NCBI GenBank assembly: GCA_947503435.1
Contig: CANNDL010000005.1
Coordinates: forward strand, 186,001-250,000
DNA from: an uncultured Kangiella sp.
Lineage (GTDB): Bacteria; Pseudomonadota; Gammaproteobacteria; Enterobacterales; Kangiellaceae
DNA length: 64,000 nt
Direction: 5' to 3'
How positions within the stretch are numbered: the stretch's first letter is position 1; every line of letters begins with the position of its first letter. Of the stretch, positions 55,324-64,000 are shown piece by piece. The notes under the pieces are model-generated. The model did no database searches. It was not told the DNA's origin and saw only the letters and a program-made list of their open reading frames with translations. The position numbers and the translations under genes were made by a program.

Positions 55324-56238
55324 TTAAACGGATAAAGCCGGATTCATAATGTATGAAATCGGAGCAGCTTTTGCATCGTCAAAGGTAGCTAATTCCCAAG
55401 CAGTTTCATCTGCCATCAAAGCACGAATTAATTGGTTGTTTAAGGCATGGCCTGATTTATAACCTGAGAAAGCACCCACTAAAGAGTGCCCTAATAAGAA
55501 TAAATCACCAATTGCATCTAAAATTTTATGTTTTACAAATTCGTCGTCATAACGTAAACCGTCTTCATTTAAAACACGGTAATCGTCCATTACGATGGCG
55601 TTTTCTTGGCTTCCGCCTAATGCCAAATTATTTTGGCGTAAAAATTCAATGTCCTTCATAAAACCGAAGGTACGAGCACGGCTTACTTCTTTAACGAATG
55701 AGGTGCTTGAAAAATCGATAACCGAAGTTTGGCGACTTTTCTTAAATACTGGATGATCAAAATCGATGGTAAATGCCACTTTAAAGCCATCAAAAGGCTC
55801 AAAGATTGCATATTTATCACCGTCTTCAACTTTGACACGTTTTTTAATGCGAACAAATTTCTTTGGCGCATTTTGCTCAGCCACACCTGCAGATTGTAAT
55901 AAAAATACAAATGGACTAGCACTACCATCCATAATCGGCACTTCAGGTGCTGAAACGTCAATAAAGGCGTTATCAAGACCAAGACCAGCCATGGCTGATA
56001 ATAAATGTTCTACTGTAGAGATACGTACGCCATCTTGCACTAAGCAAGTAGACATAGTGGTATCACCCACATTTTCAGGAGTGGCTTGTATTTCTACAAC
56101 CGGATCCAGATCCACACGACGGAAAACAATACCATTATCCACTGGCGCAGGACGTAGGGTTAAATAAACCTTATCTCCTGTGTGTAAACCAACACCAGTT
56201 GCACGAATGGTTGTCTTCAATGTTCTTTGTCGAATCAT
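55324..56238 (-). CDS. lpxC: UDP-3-O-acyl-N-acetylglucosamine deacetylase LpxC
   Basis: A 304-residue zinc deacetylase, the committed step of lipid A synthesis. Zinc ligands are His78 (VEHLLSA), His237 and Asp241 (HKILDAIGD), with Glu77 and His264 (KSGHALNN) as catalytic residues, matching E. coli numbering within one. Length 305 in E. coli. It is preceded by an unusually structured 317-base spacer from ftsZ. Together with the Lol-like genes it shows a lipid A-containing outer membrane. Confidence 0.97.
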   Translation of the reverse strand: MIRQRTLKTTIRATGVGLHTGDKVYLTLRPAPVDNGIVFRRVDLDPVVEIQATPENVGDTTMSTCLVQDGVRISTVEHLLSAMAGLGLDNAFIDVSAPEVPIMDGSASPFVFLLQSAGVAEQNAPKKFVRIKKRVKVEDGDKYAIFEPFDGFKVAFTIDFDHPVFKKSRQTSVIDFSSTSFVKEVSRARTFGFMKDIEFLRQNNLALGGSQENAIVMDDYRVLNEDGLRYDDEFVKHKILDAIGDLFLLGHSLVGAFSGYKSGHALNNQLIRALMADETAWELATFDDAKAAPISYIMNPALSV

Positions 56239-56329
56239 TCACTTCTCCGAATTTAAGAGTCAATCTCTTAAAAATCAATAATTTATAGAAATTATTAACA
56301 CATTTTCAGCGCATATTAACATAAAGTTT

Positions 56330-56369
56330 CACTTGTTTGAACATTTTTTGAACATTTTTTGAACAAGTG
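56330..56369. repeat. 11-base phased GAACA repeat inside an inverted repeat
   Basis: GAACA occurs at 56339, 56350 and 56361, exactly 11 bases apart, with TTTTTT between. The outer arms CACTTGTT (56330-56337) and AACAAGTG (56362-56369) are perfectly complementary. Confidence 0.7.
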
Positions 56370-56433
56370 TTTGAATTTTTCTTTTCGCTGAAATCGTCTG
56401 TTTATTTTACAAATTCCTTCATTATTCATTGCC

Positions 56434-56513
56434 CTCGCCAGTATTCTAGGGCGAGACAAGGAGGGATGAAGGGTTCCACTCCTTATCTCTTCGAGCACTA
56501 ATCCTGAGATTAG
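56434..56513 (-). other. Three consecutive hairpins, candidate structured RNA leader
   Basis: Perfect six-base stems: CTCGCC/GGCGAG (56434-56439 with 56450-56455), AAGGAG/CTCCTT (56458-56463 with 56479-56484) and CTAATC/GATTAG (56498-56503 with 56508-56513, four-base loop). A G+C-rich block in an otherwise AT-rich spacer. No T run, so not a simple terminator. Function is unknown. Confidence 0.4.
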
Positions 56514-56555
56514 TTTCAATTTTGTGACAATTTTCTTGTATTTTGACTCAGAAAA

Positions 56556-57740
56556 TTAGTCTGCTTGTTTGCGTAAAAATGCCGGAATATCCAAGAAATT
56601 ATCCACATCACTGCCAACAGCCATTTTTTGCTGAGCTTCTTGCGCTAGTTGCTCAGTTTCAGCAGAACCCGCTTGTTGACGCAGTGCAGGTGGTAAATCT
56701 AACTTGTTATAATCCATCTCACCTGACGCCTTACGCGCAGCGGTTTCTTGATTGTTACTCACTAGACGCATACCCGATTCTTGGCCTAATCCAGTAGCAA
56801 CTACTGTCACTCGGATTTCATCACCCATGTTTTGGTCAATAGCCGTTCCAACTACTACGGTAGCATCTTCATGAGCTATATCTTCAATCACTTCACAAAC
56901 TTCAGAGAATTCATCAATAGTAAAATCTTCATTAGCCGTGATGTTCACCAAGATACCGCGAGCACCGGATAAATCGACATCTTCCAATAATGGACTAGCT
57001 ACTGCCATATCAGCAGCGATTTGCGCGCGGCCTTCGCCAGAAGCAATACCGGTACCCATCATAGCTTGGCCTTGTTCAGCCATTACTGTGCGTACGTCAG
57101 CGAAATCCACGTTGATAAGGCCAGGACAAGTAATTAACTCAGCAATACCTTGTACTGCGCCGTGTAAAACTGAATTAGCAGATGCAAAAGCTTCGGTTAA
57201 TCGCAAACCTGCAAATTGAGCAACTAACTTATCGTTAGGAATAATAATTAATGAATCTACTACATTGCGTAACTCATCAATGCCTTGCTCTGCAAGCATC
57301 ATGCGTTTTTTACGCTCAAACTTAAACGGCTTAGTTACCACAGCCACCGTTAAGATACCCATTTCTTTAGCAATCTCAGCAATCACTGGCGCCGCACCTG
57401 TACCAGTGCCGCCACCCATGCCTGCTGTTATAAATACCATGTCTGCACCTTGCAATGCTTCCATAATAATTTCACGATCTTCCATTGCCGATTGGCGCCC
57501 TACTTCAGGGTTCGCACCAGCACCTAAACCACGAGTAATATTTTGTCCAATTTGGATACTAGTCTTTGCCGATGAAGCTTGCAAAGCTTGCGCATCCGTA
57601 TTGGCACAAATAAATTCAACACCATCGATATTGGCCTGCACCATGTGCTCAACGGCGTTACCACCGCCACCACCAACACCGATTACTTTAATGACAGCAC
57701 TGTTTTGACAGCTATCAACTAATTCAAACATATTAGGCAT
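56556..57740 (-). CDS. ftsZ: Cell division GTPase FtsZ
   Basis: A 394-residue tubulin-like protein that forms the Z ring. The GTP-binding GGGTGTGAAPVIA begins near residue 109, the T7-loop VDFADVRTVM near 209 holds the catalytic aspartate, and the conserved C-terminal peptide DIPAFLRKQAD binds FtsA and ZapD-type partners. It lies 76 bases after ftsA. Confidence 0.98.
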   Translation of the reverse strand: MPNMFELVDSCQNSAVIKVIGVGGGGGNAVEHMVQANIDGVEFICANTDAQALQASSAKTSIQIGQNITRGLGAGANPEVGRQSAMEDREIIMEALQGADMVFITAGMGGGTGTGAAPVIAEIAKEMGILTVAVVTKPFKFERKKRMMLAEQGIDELRNVVDSLIIIPNDKLVAQFAGLRLTEAFASANSVLHGAVQGIAELITCPGLINVDFADVRTVMAEQGQAMMGTGIASGEGRAQIAADMAVASPLLEDVDLSGARGILVNITANEDFTIDEFSEVCEVIEDIAHEDATVVVGTAIDQNMGDEIRVTVVATGLGQESGMRLVSNNQETAARKASGEMDYNKLDLPPALRQQAGSAETEQLAQEAQQKMAVGSDVDNFLDIPAFLRKQAD

Positions 57741-57816
57741 AACGTTTCCCCTTCATTAAGATGTTTACCTGTTAAAAACTTACTTACGTTTACTTCTCTT
57801 GTAGTTCAGCCGCTGA

Positions 57817-59043
57817 TTACCAGCCACCAAACCAACTCTTCATACGATCCCAGATACTGTCAAAGCTACCTGTGGAGCGCTCGCGATGATGACCTTCATC
57901 ATCTTTGCCATATAACAACAAACCCACGCCCGTTGCATATATTGGATTCTTGACTACATCCACCAAACCTTTAATGTGCTGTGGCATGCCTTGGCGAACT
58001 GGCATATGGAACACTTCTTCGGCAAGCTCAATCACACCTTCCATCTTTGAGCCACCACCGGTGATTACCATGCCGGCCGCAATAATACTTTCAAAGCCAC
58101 TGCGACGAATTTCAGCCTGCACTAACTCAAACAATTCACTGTAACGTGGCTCTACTACGTCCGCTAAAATTTGACGCGATAAACGCCTTGGATCACGTTC
58201 GCCCACACTTGGCACTTCTATCGTTTCGTCTTGGTTAATTAATTGGCGCAAAGCGCAGGCATATTTAATTTTGATTTCTTCTGCAAATTGCGTTGGCGTT
58301 CTTAAAGCCACAGCAATATCGTTAGTCACTTGATCTCCCGCAATTGGAATAACTGCAGTGTGACGAATTGCGCCGCCAGTAAAGATGGCAATATCAGTAG
58401 TTCCGCCGCCGATATCAATTAAGCAAACACCAAGCTCTTTTTCATCATCAGTTAATACTGCGTAGCTAGAAGCTAACTGTTCAAGAATGACGTCTTCTGT
58501 ATCGAGTCCACAGCGTGCTACACACTTAGTTATGTTCTGTGCTGCAGAAACCGCTCCCGTAACCATATGAACCTTAGCTTCTAAGCGAACTCCAGACATA
58601 CCCACCGGCTCGCGAATACCTTCTTGGTTATCGATCACAAATTCTTGAGGCAACACGTGTAGAATTTTTTGATCCGCGGGAATTGCTACTGCCTTGGCCG
58701 CATCAATCACTCGCTCAACATCGGTAGAAGCAACTTCATTGTCTTTAATTGCTACTATTCCGTGAGAATTTAAGCTCTTAATATGGCTCCCAGCAATCCC
58801 GGTATAAACCGAATGAATTTGACAACCGGCCATCAATTCAGCTTCTTCAATGGCTCTTTGAATGGAAGCTACTGTTGACTCGATATTCACCACCACGCCT
58901 TTTTTTAAGCCACGTGAAGGATGCGAACCGATACCGATAATATCGACACTATCATCACCGCTGACTTCACCAACAATCGCTACCACTTTCGAGGTACCAA
59001 TATCTAAGCCAACAATTAATCTTTTTTCCCCAGTTTTCGACAT
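57817..59043 (-). CDS. ftsA: Cell division protein FtsA
   Basis: A 408-residue actin-like protein that ties FtsZ to the membrane. GLDIGTSKV near residue 12 and LIDIGGGTTDIAIFTGG near 208 are the ATP-binding motifs, and the end IWDRMKSWFGGW is the amphipathic membrane-targeting helix. The frame is open from 59067, but the ATG at 59043 has AGG nine bases before it, aligns with the E. coli start and ends the 20-base overlap with ftsQ. Confidence 0.96.
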   Translation of the reverse strand: MSKTGEKRLIVGLDIGTSKVVAIVGEVSGDDSVDIIGIGSHPSRGLKKGVVVNIESTVASIQRAIEEAELMAGCQIHSVYTGIAGSHIKSLNSHGIVAIKDNEVASTDVERVIDAAKAVAIPADQKILHVLPQEFVIDNQEGIREPVGMSGVRLEAKVHMVTGAVSAAQNITKCVARCGLDTEDVILEQLASSYAVLTDDEKELGVCLIDIGGGTTDIAIFTGGAIRHTAVIPIAGDQVTNDIAVALRTPTQFAEEIKIKYACALRQLINQDETIEVPSVGERDPRRLSRQILADVVEPRYSELFELVQAEIRRSGFESIIAAGMVITGGGSKMEGVIELAEEVFHMPVRQGMPQHIKGLVDVVKNPIYATGVGLLLYGKDDEGHHRERSTGSFDSIWDRMKSWFGGW

Positions 59044-59047
59044 AGCT

Positions 59048-59869
59048 TTACCTATTGCTGTTGTCATTAGTTTCTACTGCTTGACTCTTTAAATCACTTT
59101 TCCAAGCAGCTACTAAACCGTTTTGATAACGAAGATCCACATATGCCAGTGAATCATTTTTATATTTTTTTAAATTATCAATTTGAGCGATAAAACGACC
59201 TAAGCGCTCTTCCACTTGATAATTTCCAAGCTTTACATCAATACCATCTGCCAGCTTCAAATTCACTGCTCCACGCTCAGACAAATCTATTGATTGGACT
59301 TGCAATTGCTTACTGTCTAATTGCATTTGATACATTTGTAGCAACTCAGTTAAATCTTCTGCGATAGCCGCTGGTCCATTTAAAGTTACCCAATTTTGTT
59401 CCGGTAGATCATTTGGATATAGCACCTCTCCTTCTACTGATACCACTCCTTTATCACCCCAATAAGCTAATGGCTCATGTTCCGTGATTTCAATACTCAA
59501 AGTTTCAGGCCAGACTTTTCTCAGTTGAATTTTTTTTACCCAAGGCAAATCCACTATTTCTTTTTCTGCCTTAGTCATGTCCATGGTAAAAAACCCGCGA
59601 TCACTAATCGCTTCAACTTTCTTATATAATTCTTTAGCTTGCGTATGTTTTTGACCAGTTACTTCCAATCTATTCAAAGGAAAAATGTTAGTAGCATCAA
59701 CTCCAATAACCCAAATACCTACAAATACCAAAGTCAGCGTCAATGCAACACCAGCAACCAAGCCTAAAACCCATTTCATGGAATTTTTTGCCTTTTGCAA
59801 AATGTTTGAATGACTGTCTTTATTCTTAGCAGTCTTTCTCACATTAGGTTTATTTTGCTTCTTCGCCAT
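59048..59869 (-). CDS. ftsQ: Cell division protein FtsQ
   Basis: A 273-residue bitopic protein: basic N-terminal tail, one helix (about residues 33-55), POTRA domain (NIFPLNRLEVTGQKH near 63) and the FtsQ beta domain. It joins FtsB and FtsL in the divisome. It lies 11 bases after ddl. Confidence 0.94.
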   Translation of the reverse strand: MAKKQNKPNVRKTAKNKDSHSNILQKAKNSMKWVLGLVAGVALTLTLVFVGIWVIGVDATNIFPLNRLEVTGQKHTQAKELYKKVEAISDRGFFTMDMTKAEKEIVDLPWVKKIQLRKVWPETLSIEITEHEPLAYWGDKGVVSVEGEVLYPNDLPEQNWVTLNGPAAIAEDLTELLQMYQMQLDSKQLQVQSIDLSERGAVNLKLADGIDVKLGNYQVEERLGRFIAQIDNLKKYKNDSLAYVDLRYQNGLVAAWKSDLKSQAVETNDNSNR

Positions 59870-59880
59870 TTATATAGCCT

Positions 59881-60834
59881 CTAACTTCTTTCCACAAAAC
59901 TGGTATCTAATATTTTTAAAACCAGTTGTTCGAAACTAATTCCAGCTACCTTTGCTGCTTTTGGTACCAAACTGGTTACCGTCATTCCGGGTATCGTATT
60001 TATTTCCAACAAATACCAAGCTTTGGTTTGCCTATCACGTAAAAAGTCTACTCTTGACCAACCTTGTGCTCCGATTGCAGCAAAAGCTTTTGTCGCAATC
60101 TCTGCAAGCTCACTTTCTTCACTTTCAGATAAGTCACTCGGACAATGATACTCAGTAGTACTTGTTTGATATTTCGCCTCATAATCATAGAATTCGTTAG
60201 GTGTGGTCATATGAATACTCGGCAAGGCTACGTCATTTAAAATAGCCACGGTATATTCATCTCCATCGACCCATTGCTCCAACATAATTTCAGAGTCAAA
60301 ATTTTTCGCCTTAAGAACTGCCTCTTGCAATTGTTCAATAGATTCTGCTTTTGCCATTCCAACACTAGAGCCTTCTCTTATCGGCTTTACCATGACACTG
60401 TTCAACTCGCCCAATATCCTTTCAGCCTGTTTGTTATCTAGCTCCCCTGTTGCTACCATTTGATGCTCTGCAACAGGTAAACCTAATGACTTCCAGACCA
60501 ACTTAGTTCTTAACTTATCCATGGCTAAAGCAGAAGCCATAACGCCACAGCCTGTATAAGGAATACTTTTTGATTGTAAGAATCCTTGGATCTGGCCATC
60601 CTCACCACCACGACCATGCAAAGCATTCCAAACTCGATCTACTTTTTTACCATCAAAATTTTGTAAACCATCATCTTTTGGGTCGAAAGCAAAGGCATCA
60701 ACACCTTGAGTTTTTAAAGCGTTAAGTACAGCCTCTCCCGTTTTCAAAGAGATTTCGCGCTCAGCAGAATAACCGCCCATCATAACGGCTACTGTTCCAT
60801 ACTTTCGCAACAATTCAGCTACATGCTTACTCAT
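59881..60834 (-). CDS. ddl: D-alanine--D-alanine ligase
   Basis: A 317-residue ATP-grasp enzyme that makes the D-Ala-D-Ala dipeptide for peptidoglycan. GGYSAEREISLKTG near residues 20-33, HGRGGEDGQIQG near 73-84, PIREGSSVGM and the closing LEINTIPGMT are family motifs. It sits two bases after murC, as DdlB does in E. coli. Confidence 0.96.
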   Translation of the reverse strand: MSKHVAELLRKYGTVAVMMGGYSAEREISLKTGEAVLNALKTQGVDAFAFDPKDDGLQNFDGKKVDRVWNALHGRGGEDGQIQGFLQSKSIPYTGCGVMASALAMDKLRTKLVWKSLGLPVAEHQMVATGELDNKQAERILGELNSVMVKPIREGSSVGMAKAESIEQLQEAVLKAKNFDSEIMLEQWVDGDEYTVAILNDVALPSIHMTTPNEFYDYEAKYQTSTTEYHCPSDLSESEESELAEIATKAFAAIGAQGWSRVDFLRDRQTKAWYLLEINTIPGMTVTSLVPKAAKVAGISFEQLVLKILDTSFVERS

Positions 60835-60836
60835 AA

Positions 60837-62294
60837 TTACGACTCTTCCGACTCATTAAAACGCATCGACTGCTTTGCCCACTTTGGCGCTAATACACCA
60901 ACGTTTCCAGCACCTTGCGTTAGTACCATATCGCCATCGTGTAAAATGCTCGGCAATACTTTTTCCAATTCTTCTTGATCTTCTACATAAATAGGATCAA
61001 GCTGCCCGCGCTGGCGGATACTACGGCATAGAGACTGGCTATCAGCACCAACAATAACCTCTTCACCAGCAGCATAAACTTGCAACATCAATAGAACATC
61101 TACTTCCGATAAAACCTGACAGAAATCTTCATATAGATCTCTTGTTCGGCTATAACGGTGCGGTTGATAGACCATAACTAAGCGACGTTCGGGCCACGAC
61201 TGACGCATAGCTTTTATTGTTGCTTCAACTTCTTTTGGGTGATGACCATAGTCATCCAATAACCCCACAGTAATTGTCTGTTGCTGTTTTGGAATGGCAA
61301 ATTCGCCATACATTTCAAAACGACGACCAATGCCTTGAAATTTTTCTAATGCTAACTGAATCGCTTGATCCGTAACCCCATCTTCAGTAGCCACCGCAAT
61401 TGCTGCTAGCGCATTTTGTACATTGTGTTCGCCTGGCAAATTTAAACGAATCTCTAGCGCTCCTGAGCGCCCCCGACGGACTACTTTAAAACGGCTTTGA
61501 GTGCCTTCTTGTACAAAATCTATCGCTCTTACATCAGCTTTTGGACTAAATCCATACGTCGTAATTGGTCGTGTTATACGTGGCATCAAATTTTCTACAG
61601 TTTCATCATCGATGCATAACACCGCCAAACCATAAAATGGCAAATTATGTAAGAATTCCACAAAGTTGTTTTCTAAAACTTTGAAATCACCGCCATAGGT
61701 TTCCATATGATCCGCATCGATATTAGTTACAACGGAAACCATAGGTTGCAAGTGCAAAAACGAAGCATCGCTTTCATCGGCTTCTGCAATAAAGTAGCGA
61801 CTCGTTCCAAGCCGTGCATTGGTGCCAGCACTATTTAATAGGCCTCCAATTACAAATGTAGGATCAAGACCACCTTCAGCATAAATTGAAGCCATTAAAC
61901 TGGTCGTAGTGGTTTTTCCATGAGTTCCTGCAATGGCGACTCCATGGCGATAGCGCATTAATTCTGCGAGCATTTCAGCTCTAGGAACTATTGGAATTCT
62001 TTGTTCGCGTGCGGTTGCAATCTCAGGATTTTCATCAGAAATTGCAGTGGAGGCTACCACTACATCCACATCCACAATATTGCTACTTTTATGGCCAAAG
62101 AAAATGTCAGCGCCTAATTCGGTAAGCCGTTCAGTTACTCTAGACTGACGCAAATCAGAACCTGAAACTTTATACCCTAAATTTACTAACACCTCCGCAA
62201 TACCACTCATACCAGCACCACCAATGCCAATAAAGTGAATACGTTTAATACGACGCATTTCAGGAATTTGTTGCATCATAGTCGACTGACTCAT
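60837..62294 (-). CDS. murC: UDP-N-acetylmuramate--L-alanine ligase MurC
   Basis: A 485-residue Mur ligase. The N-terminal [15 protein letters not shown] binds UDP-MurNAc, [10 protein letters not shown] (near residue 123) is the ATP-binding loop, and [10 protein letters not shown] near 352 is the substrate motif of MurC. It overlaps murG by four bases. Confidence 0.97.
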   Translation of the reverse strand: MSQSTMMQQIPEMRRIKRIHFIGIGGAGMSGIAEVLVNLGYKVSGSDLRQSRVTERLTELGADIFFGHKSSNIVDVDVVVASTAISDENPEIATAREQRIPIVPRAEMLAELMRYRHGVAIAGTHGKTTTTSLMASIYAEGGLDPTFVIGGLLNSAGTNARLGTSRYFIAEADESDASFLHLQPMVSVVTNIDADHMETYGGDFKVLENNFVEFLHNLPFYGLAVLCIDDETVENLMPRITRPITTYGFSPKADVRAIDFVQEGTQSRFKVVRRGRSGALEIRLNLPGEHNVQNALAAIAVATEDGVTDQAIQLALEKFQGIGRRFEMYGEFAIPKQQQTITVGLLDDYGHHPKEVEATIKAMRQSWPERRLVMVYQPHRYSRTRDLYEDFCQVLSEVDVLLMLQVYAAGEEVIVGADSQSLCRSIRQRGQLDPIYVEDQEELEKVLPSILHDGDMVLTQGAGNVGVLAPKWAKQSMRFNESEES

Positions 62295-63421
62295 ACCTGC
62301 TCTCCATCAGCCATGTTTTGACCTAAATCTTTTTTTATATTTGCCGCTTTAATACAGAAGGATGCAACCTCTTCGGTTGCTTCTGGTGTCGATAATTCCC
62401 GTGCTTTATTTGCCATCGTAATTAAATGCTGTTTGTTATTAGCCAAAGCCGTAATTTGGTCTGCCAATCGCGCTTCACTTAAATCATGTTGCTGGATAAT
62501 TAAAGCCGCACCTTCATCGGATAAGTACCGGGCATTGTGCGTCTGATGGTCATCAACTGCATGCGGGAACGGTACAAAAATGGCACAAGCTCCAGCCATT
62601 GCTACTTCAGCAACAGTTAAGGCGCCTGCACGACAAATAACGATATCTGCCCATTGATACGCCGTAGACATTTCATCAATAAACTCAATAACCTCGGCAT
62701 CAACTCTGTCATTGGTGCATGCTTGATAGGCAGCATCTACTGCTTCAGCTTTATCGCGACCCGCCTGGTGCTTCACTTGAATATTCAAACCATCATTTAT
62801 TACATTCATAGTGGTTGGAATTTTTTTATTAAAAATTTCCGCACCTAAACTTCCGCCCACTACTAATATTTTTACCCCATGCTGCTCTTGGTTTACTCGT
62901 TCACAGGCAGTGGGTATATCCAAAAAGTTCTTTCGAATTGGATTTCCGGTTGTGATGACCTTGTCATTGCTTGCAAATGCATTTGGATAAGCTTGTAAGG
63001 TGTAGAGACTCACTTTGTGCAGTAGCTTATTGGTCATTCCAGCCACGGCATTTTGTTCATGAATAACAAGCGGCACCCCTACTAACTTTGCAGCCATACC
63101 GCCTGGTCCTGATGCAAACCCACCCATGCCTAATACCACGTCAGGATTTATTTTTTTAATTATCTTTTTAGCCGTTAAGACATTAGATAAAATGGAAAAA
63201 GGTGCTTTTAATAATGAAAGAACACCTTTGCCACGTAACCCTTTAACCGGCAATAAACTCATCTCTATACCATGCTGTGGTACAAGAGCGGTTTCCATCT
63301 TCCCCTCTGAACCTAACCAATGAAGCTTCCAGCCCTGCGCTTGCAAATACTTACCTACCGCTAATGCTGGGAATATATGACCTCCGGTTCCACCGGCCAT
63401 TAATAAAATGGTTTTACTCAT
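62291..63421 (-). CDS. murG: Lipid II-forming N-acetylglucosaminyltransferase MurG
   Basis: A 376-residue GT28 enzyme. [12 protein letters not shown] near residues 10-21 and [12 protein letters not shown] near 121-132 are the G-loop and conserved motif; [11 protein letters not shown] near 191 is the third. It turns lipid I into lipid II at the inner membrane. It overlaps ftsW by eight bases. Confidence 0.97.
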   Translation of the reverse strand: MSKTILLMAGGTGGHIFPALAVGKYLQAQGWKLHWLGSEGKMETALVPQHGIEMSLLPVKGLRGKGVLSLLKAPFSILSNVLTAKKIIKKINPDVVLGMGGFASGPGGMAAKLVGVPLVIHEQNAVAGMTNKLLHKVSLYTLQAYPNAFASNDKVITTGNPIRKNFLDIPTACERVNQEQHGVKILVVGGSLGAEIFNKKIPTTMNVINDGLNIQVKHQAGRDKAEAVDAAYQACTNDRVDAEVIEFIDEMSTAYQWADIVICRAGALTVAEVAMAGACAIFVPFPHAVDDHQTHNARYLSDEGAALIIQQHDLSEARLADQITALANNKQHLITMANKARELSTPEATEEVASFCIKAANIKKDLGQNMADGEQV

Positions 63422-64000
63422 TGCCGCCTCCGTAAGCCTTTTTTACTGAGGTATATTCGTGCTCTTTTCTTCGTGTTTCAAAATCAATTCGCAAAATAAT
63501 AGCAACTGCCATGCAGCTCATAATCAAAGCATTACCACCGTAGCTAATAAACGGTAAAGTAAGGCCTTTCGTTGGCAAGGCACCGCTGGCAACTCCGATG
63601 TTGATAATTGCTTGCAAGCTCAACCAAAATCCAAAGCCATAGCATAAATAAGCAGAGAAATATTCTTCCATTCTCAGTGCACGTCGGCCAATCGATAGAC
63701 AGCGATTAAAAATAATGATGAATAATGCAACCACAAATAAAACGCCAACAAATCCAAATTCTTCGGCATAGACTGAAAATATAAAATCGGTATGCGACAT
63801 CGGCAGGTAAGACAGCTTTTGTACGCTATTGCCCAACCCCACTCCAAACCAATCACCACGACTAAAGGCAATTAGAGACTGAAACAATTGATAATCAGTA
63901 CCAAATTGGTCATCCCAGGGGTTCATGAAACTTGTTAATCGAGTTAAACGATAAGGTGCTTGCACTAAAACCAAAGACATGACTGCACTTACACAAGCGG
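63414..64000 (-). CDS. ftsW: Lipid II polymerase FtsW (partial, 5' end outside the window)
   Basis: The C-terminal part (about 195 residues) of the SEDS glycosyltransferase FtsW. PYRLTRLTSFMNPWDDQFG, GNSVQKLSYLPMSHTDFIF and LPTKGLTLPFISYGGNAL (given here in short pieces) are the family hallmarks. The frame stays open to the window edge, so the gene continues beyond 64000. It builds septal glycan with a class B PBP. Confidence 0.95.
   Translation of the reverse strand, partial: ACVSAVMSLVLVQAPYRLTRLTSFMNPWDDQFGTDYQLFQSLIAFSRGDWFGVGLGNSVQKLSYLPMSHTDFIFSVYAEEFGFVGVLFVVALFIIIFNRCLSIGRRALRMEEYFSAYLCYGFGFWLSLQAIINIGVASGALPTKGLTLPFISYGGNALIMSCMAVAIILRIDFETRRKEHEYTSVKKAYGGGNE

Larger units (their letters stand above)
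56239..56555 (-). other. ftsZ-lpxC spacer, AT-rich with repeats and three hairpins
   Basis: This 317-base stretch holds no gene I can support. Its lpxC-side half is AT-rich and has an 11-base repeat (see 56330-56369). Its ftsZ-side half (56434-56513) is G+C-rich and can form three consecutive hairpins. It would be the 3' end of the ftsZ transcript or the 5' leader of lpxC. Confidence 0.6.

Noticed and set aside
56316-56519. 67-codon minus-strand open frame in the ftsZ-lpxC spacer
   Set aside because: It starts with TTG, has no clear ribosome-binding site, and runs through the hairpin block and the GAACA repeat; it has no recognisable family. Low-probability small gene.
1-64000. CRISPR arrays, tRNA, rRNA, insertion sequences and phage genes
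   Set aside because: I looked for repeat-spacer patterns, cloverleaf-like or ribosomal sequence, transposase and integrase motifs and saw none.

Overview
The window is a 64 kb chromosomal segment of a Gram-negative gammaproteobacterium of moderate to low G+C. The backbone is the conserved 2-minute region known from E. coli: aceE-aceF-lpd, ampE-ampD, nadC-pilA, pilB-pilC-pilD, coaE-zapD-yacG, mutT, secA, lpxC, ftsZ-ftsA-ftsQ-ddl-murC-murG-ftsW. LpxC, Lol-type and lipoprotein genes show an outer membrane. Several exported peptidases (M13, S9 DPP-IV type) and the general gene style suggest a marine, protein-degrading lineage such as Kangiellaceae or its relatives; that placement is an impression, not a measurement. 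No rRNA, tRNA, insertion sequence or CRISPR array was seen.

Layout. 1-13101 holds ordinary accessory genes: a SpmA/SpmB-type membrane protein, an AlkA-type DNA glycosylase, ttcA, a thioesterase, a small exported protein, an M13 lipoprotein peptidase, a sorbosone dehydrogenase-like protein, a TPR membrane protein, a DPP-IV-like peptidase and an EamA transporter. 13107-28218 is one tightly overlapping minus-strand block of 19 genes that matches the aryl polyene (APE) pigment pathway nearly gene for gene (apeC to apeR order). It also carries an MIO-type aromatic amino acid ammonia lyase. 28281-34162 is the pyruvate dehydrogenase operon, and 34445-36976 holds ampE, ampD and nadC.

37311-44873 is the most interesting part. 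Directly after the major pilin gene pilA, and before pilB, sits an AT-rich island with two GT-C type membrane glycosyltransferases and what looks like a complete route to polyprenyl-phosphate-D-arabinofuranose. That route is a UbiA-type phosphoribosyltransferase, a DUF212/PAP2-like phosphatase, a DprE1-like oxidase, a DprE2-like reductase and a GtrA protein, the last three in the same order as Rv3789-Rv3791 of Mycobacterium tuberculosis. One GT-C enzyme resembles AftB/TfpW arabinofuranosyltransferases, the other resembles TMTC proteins (GT-C domain plus TPR repeats). I infer that the type IV pilin is glycosylated with D-arabinofuranose, as known for group IV pilin strains of Pseudomonas aeruginosa, with a possible second sugar added by the TMTC-like enzyme.

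44951-64000 returns to the backbone: pilus assembly ATPase, inner-membrane platform and prepilin peptidase, then CoA, Z-ring, secretion, lipid A, division and peptidoglycan genes, with ftsW cut by the window end. The ftsZ-lpxC spacer is unusually long and structured, and the M23 peptidase/dciA divergent spacer has a nested inverted repeat. Several starts were moved inward because the longest reading frame began at a TTG or overlapped its neighbour heavily (apeN, apeK, apeH, nadC, yacG, mutT, secA, ftsA and the DUF212 gene).
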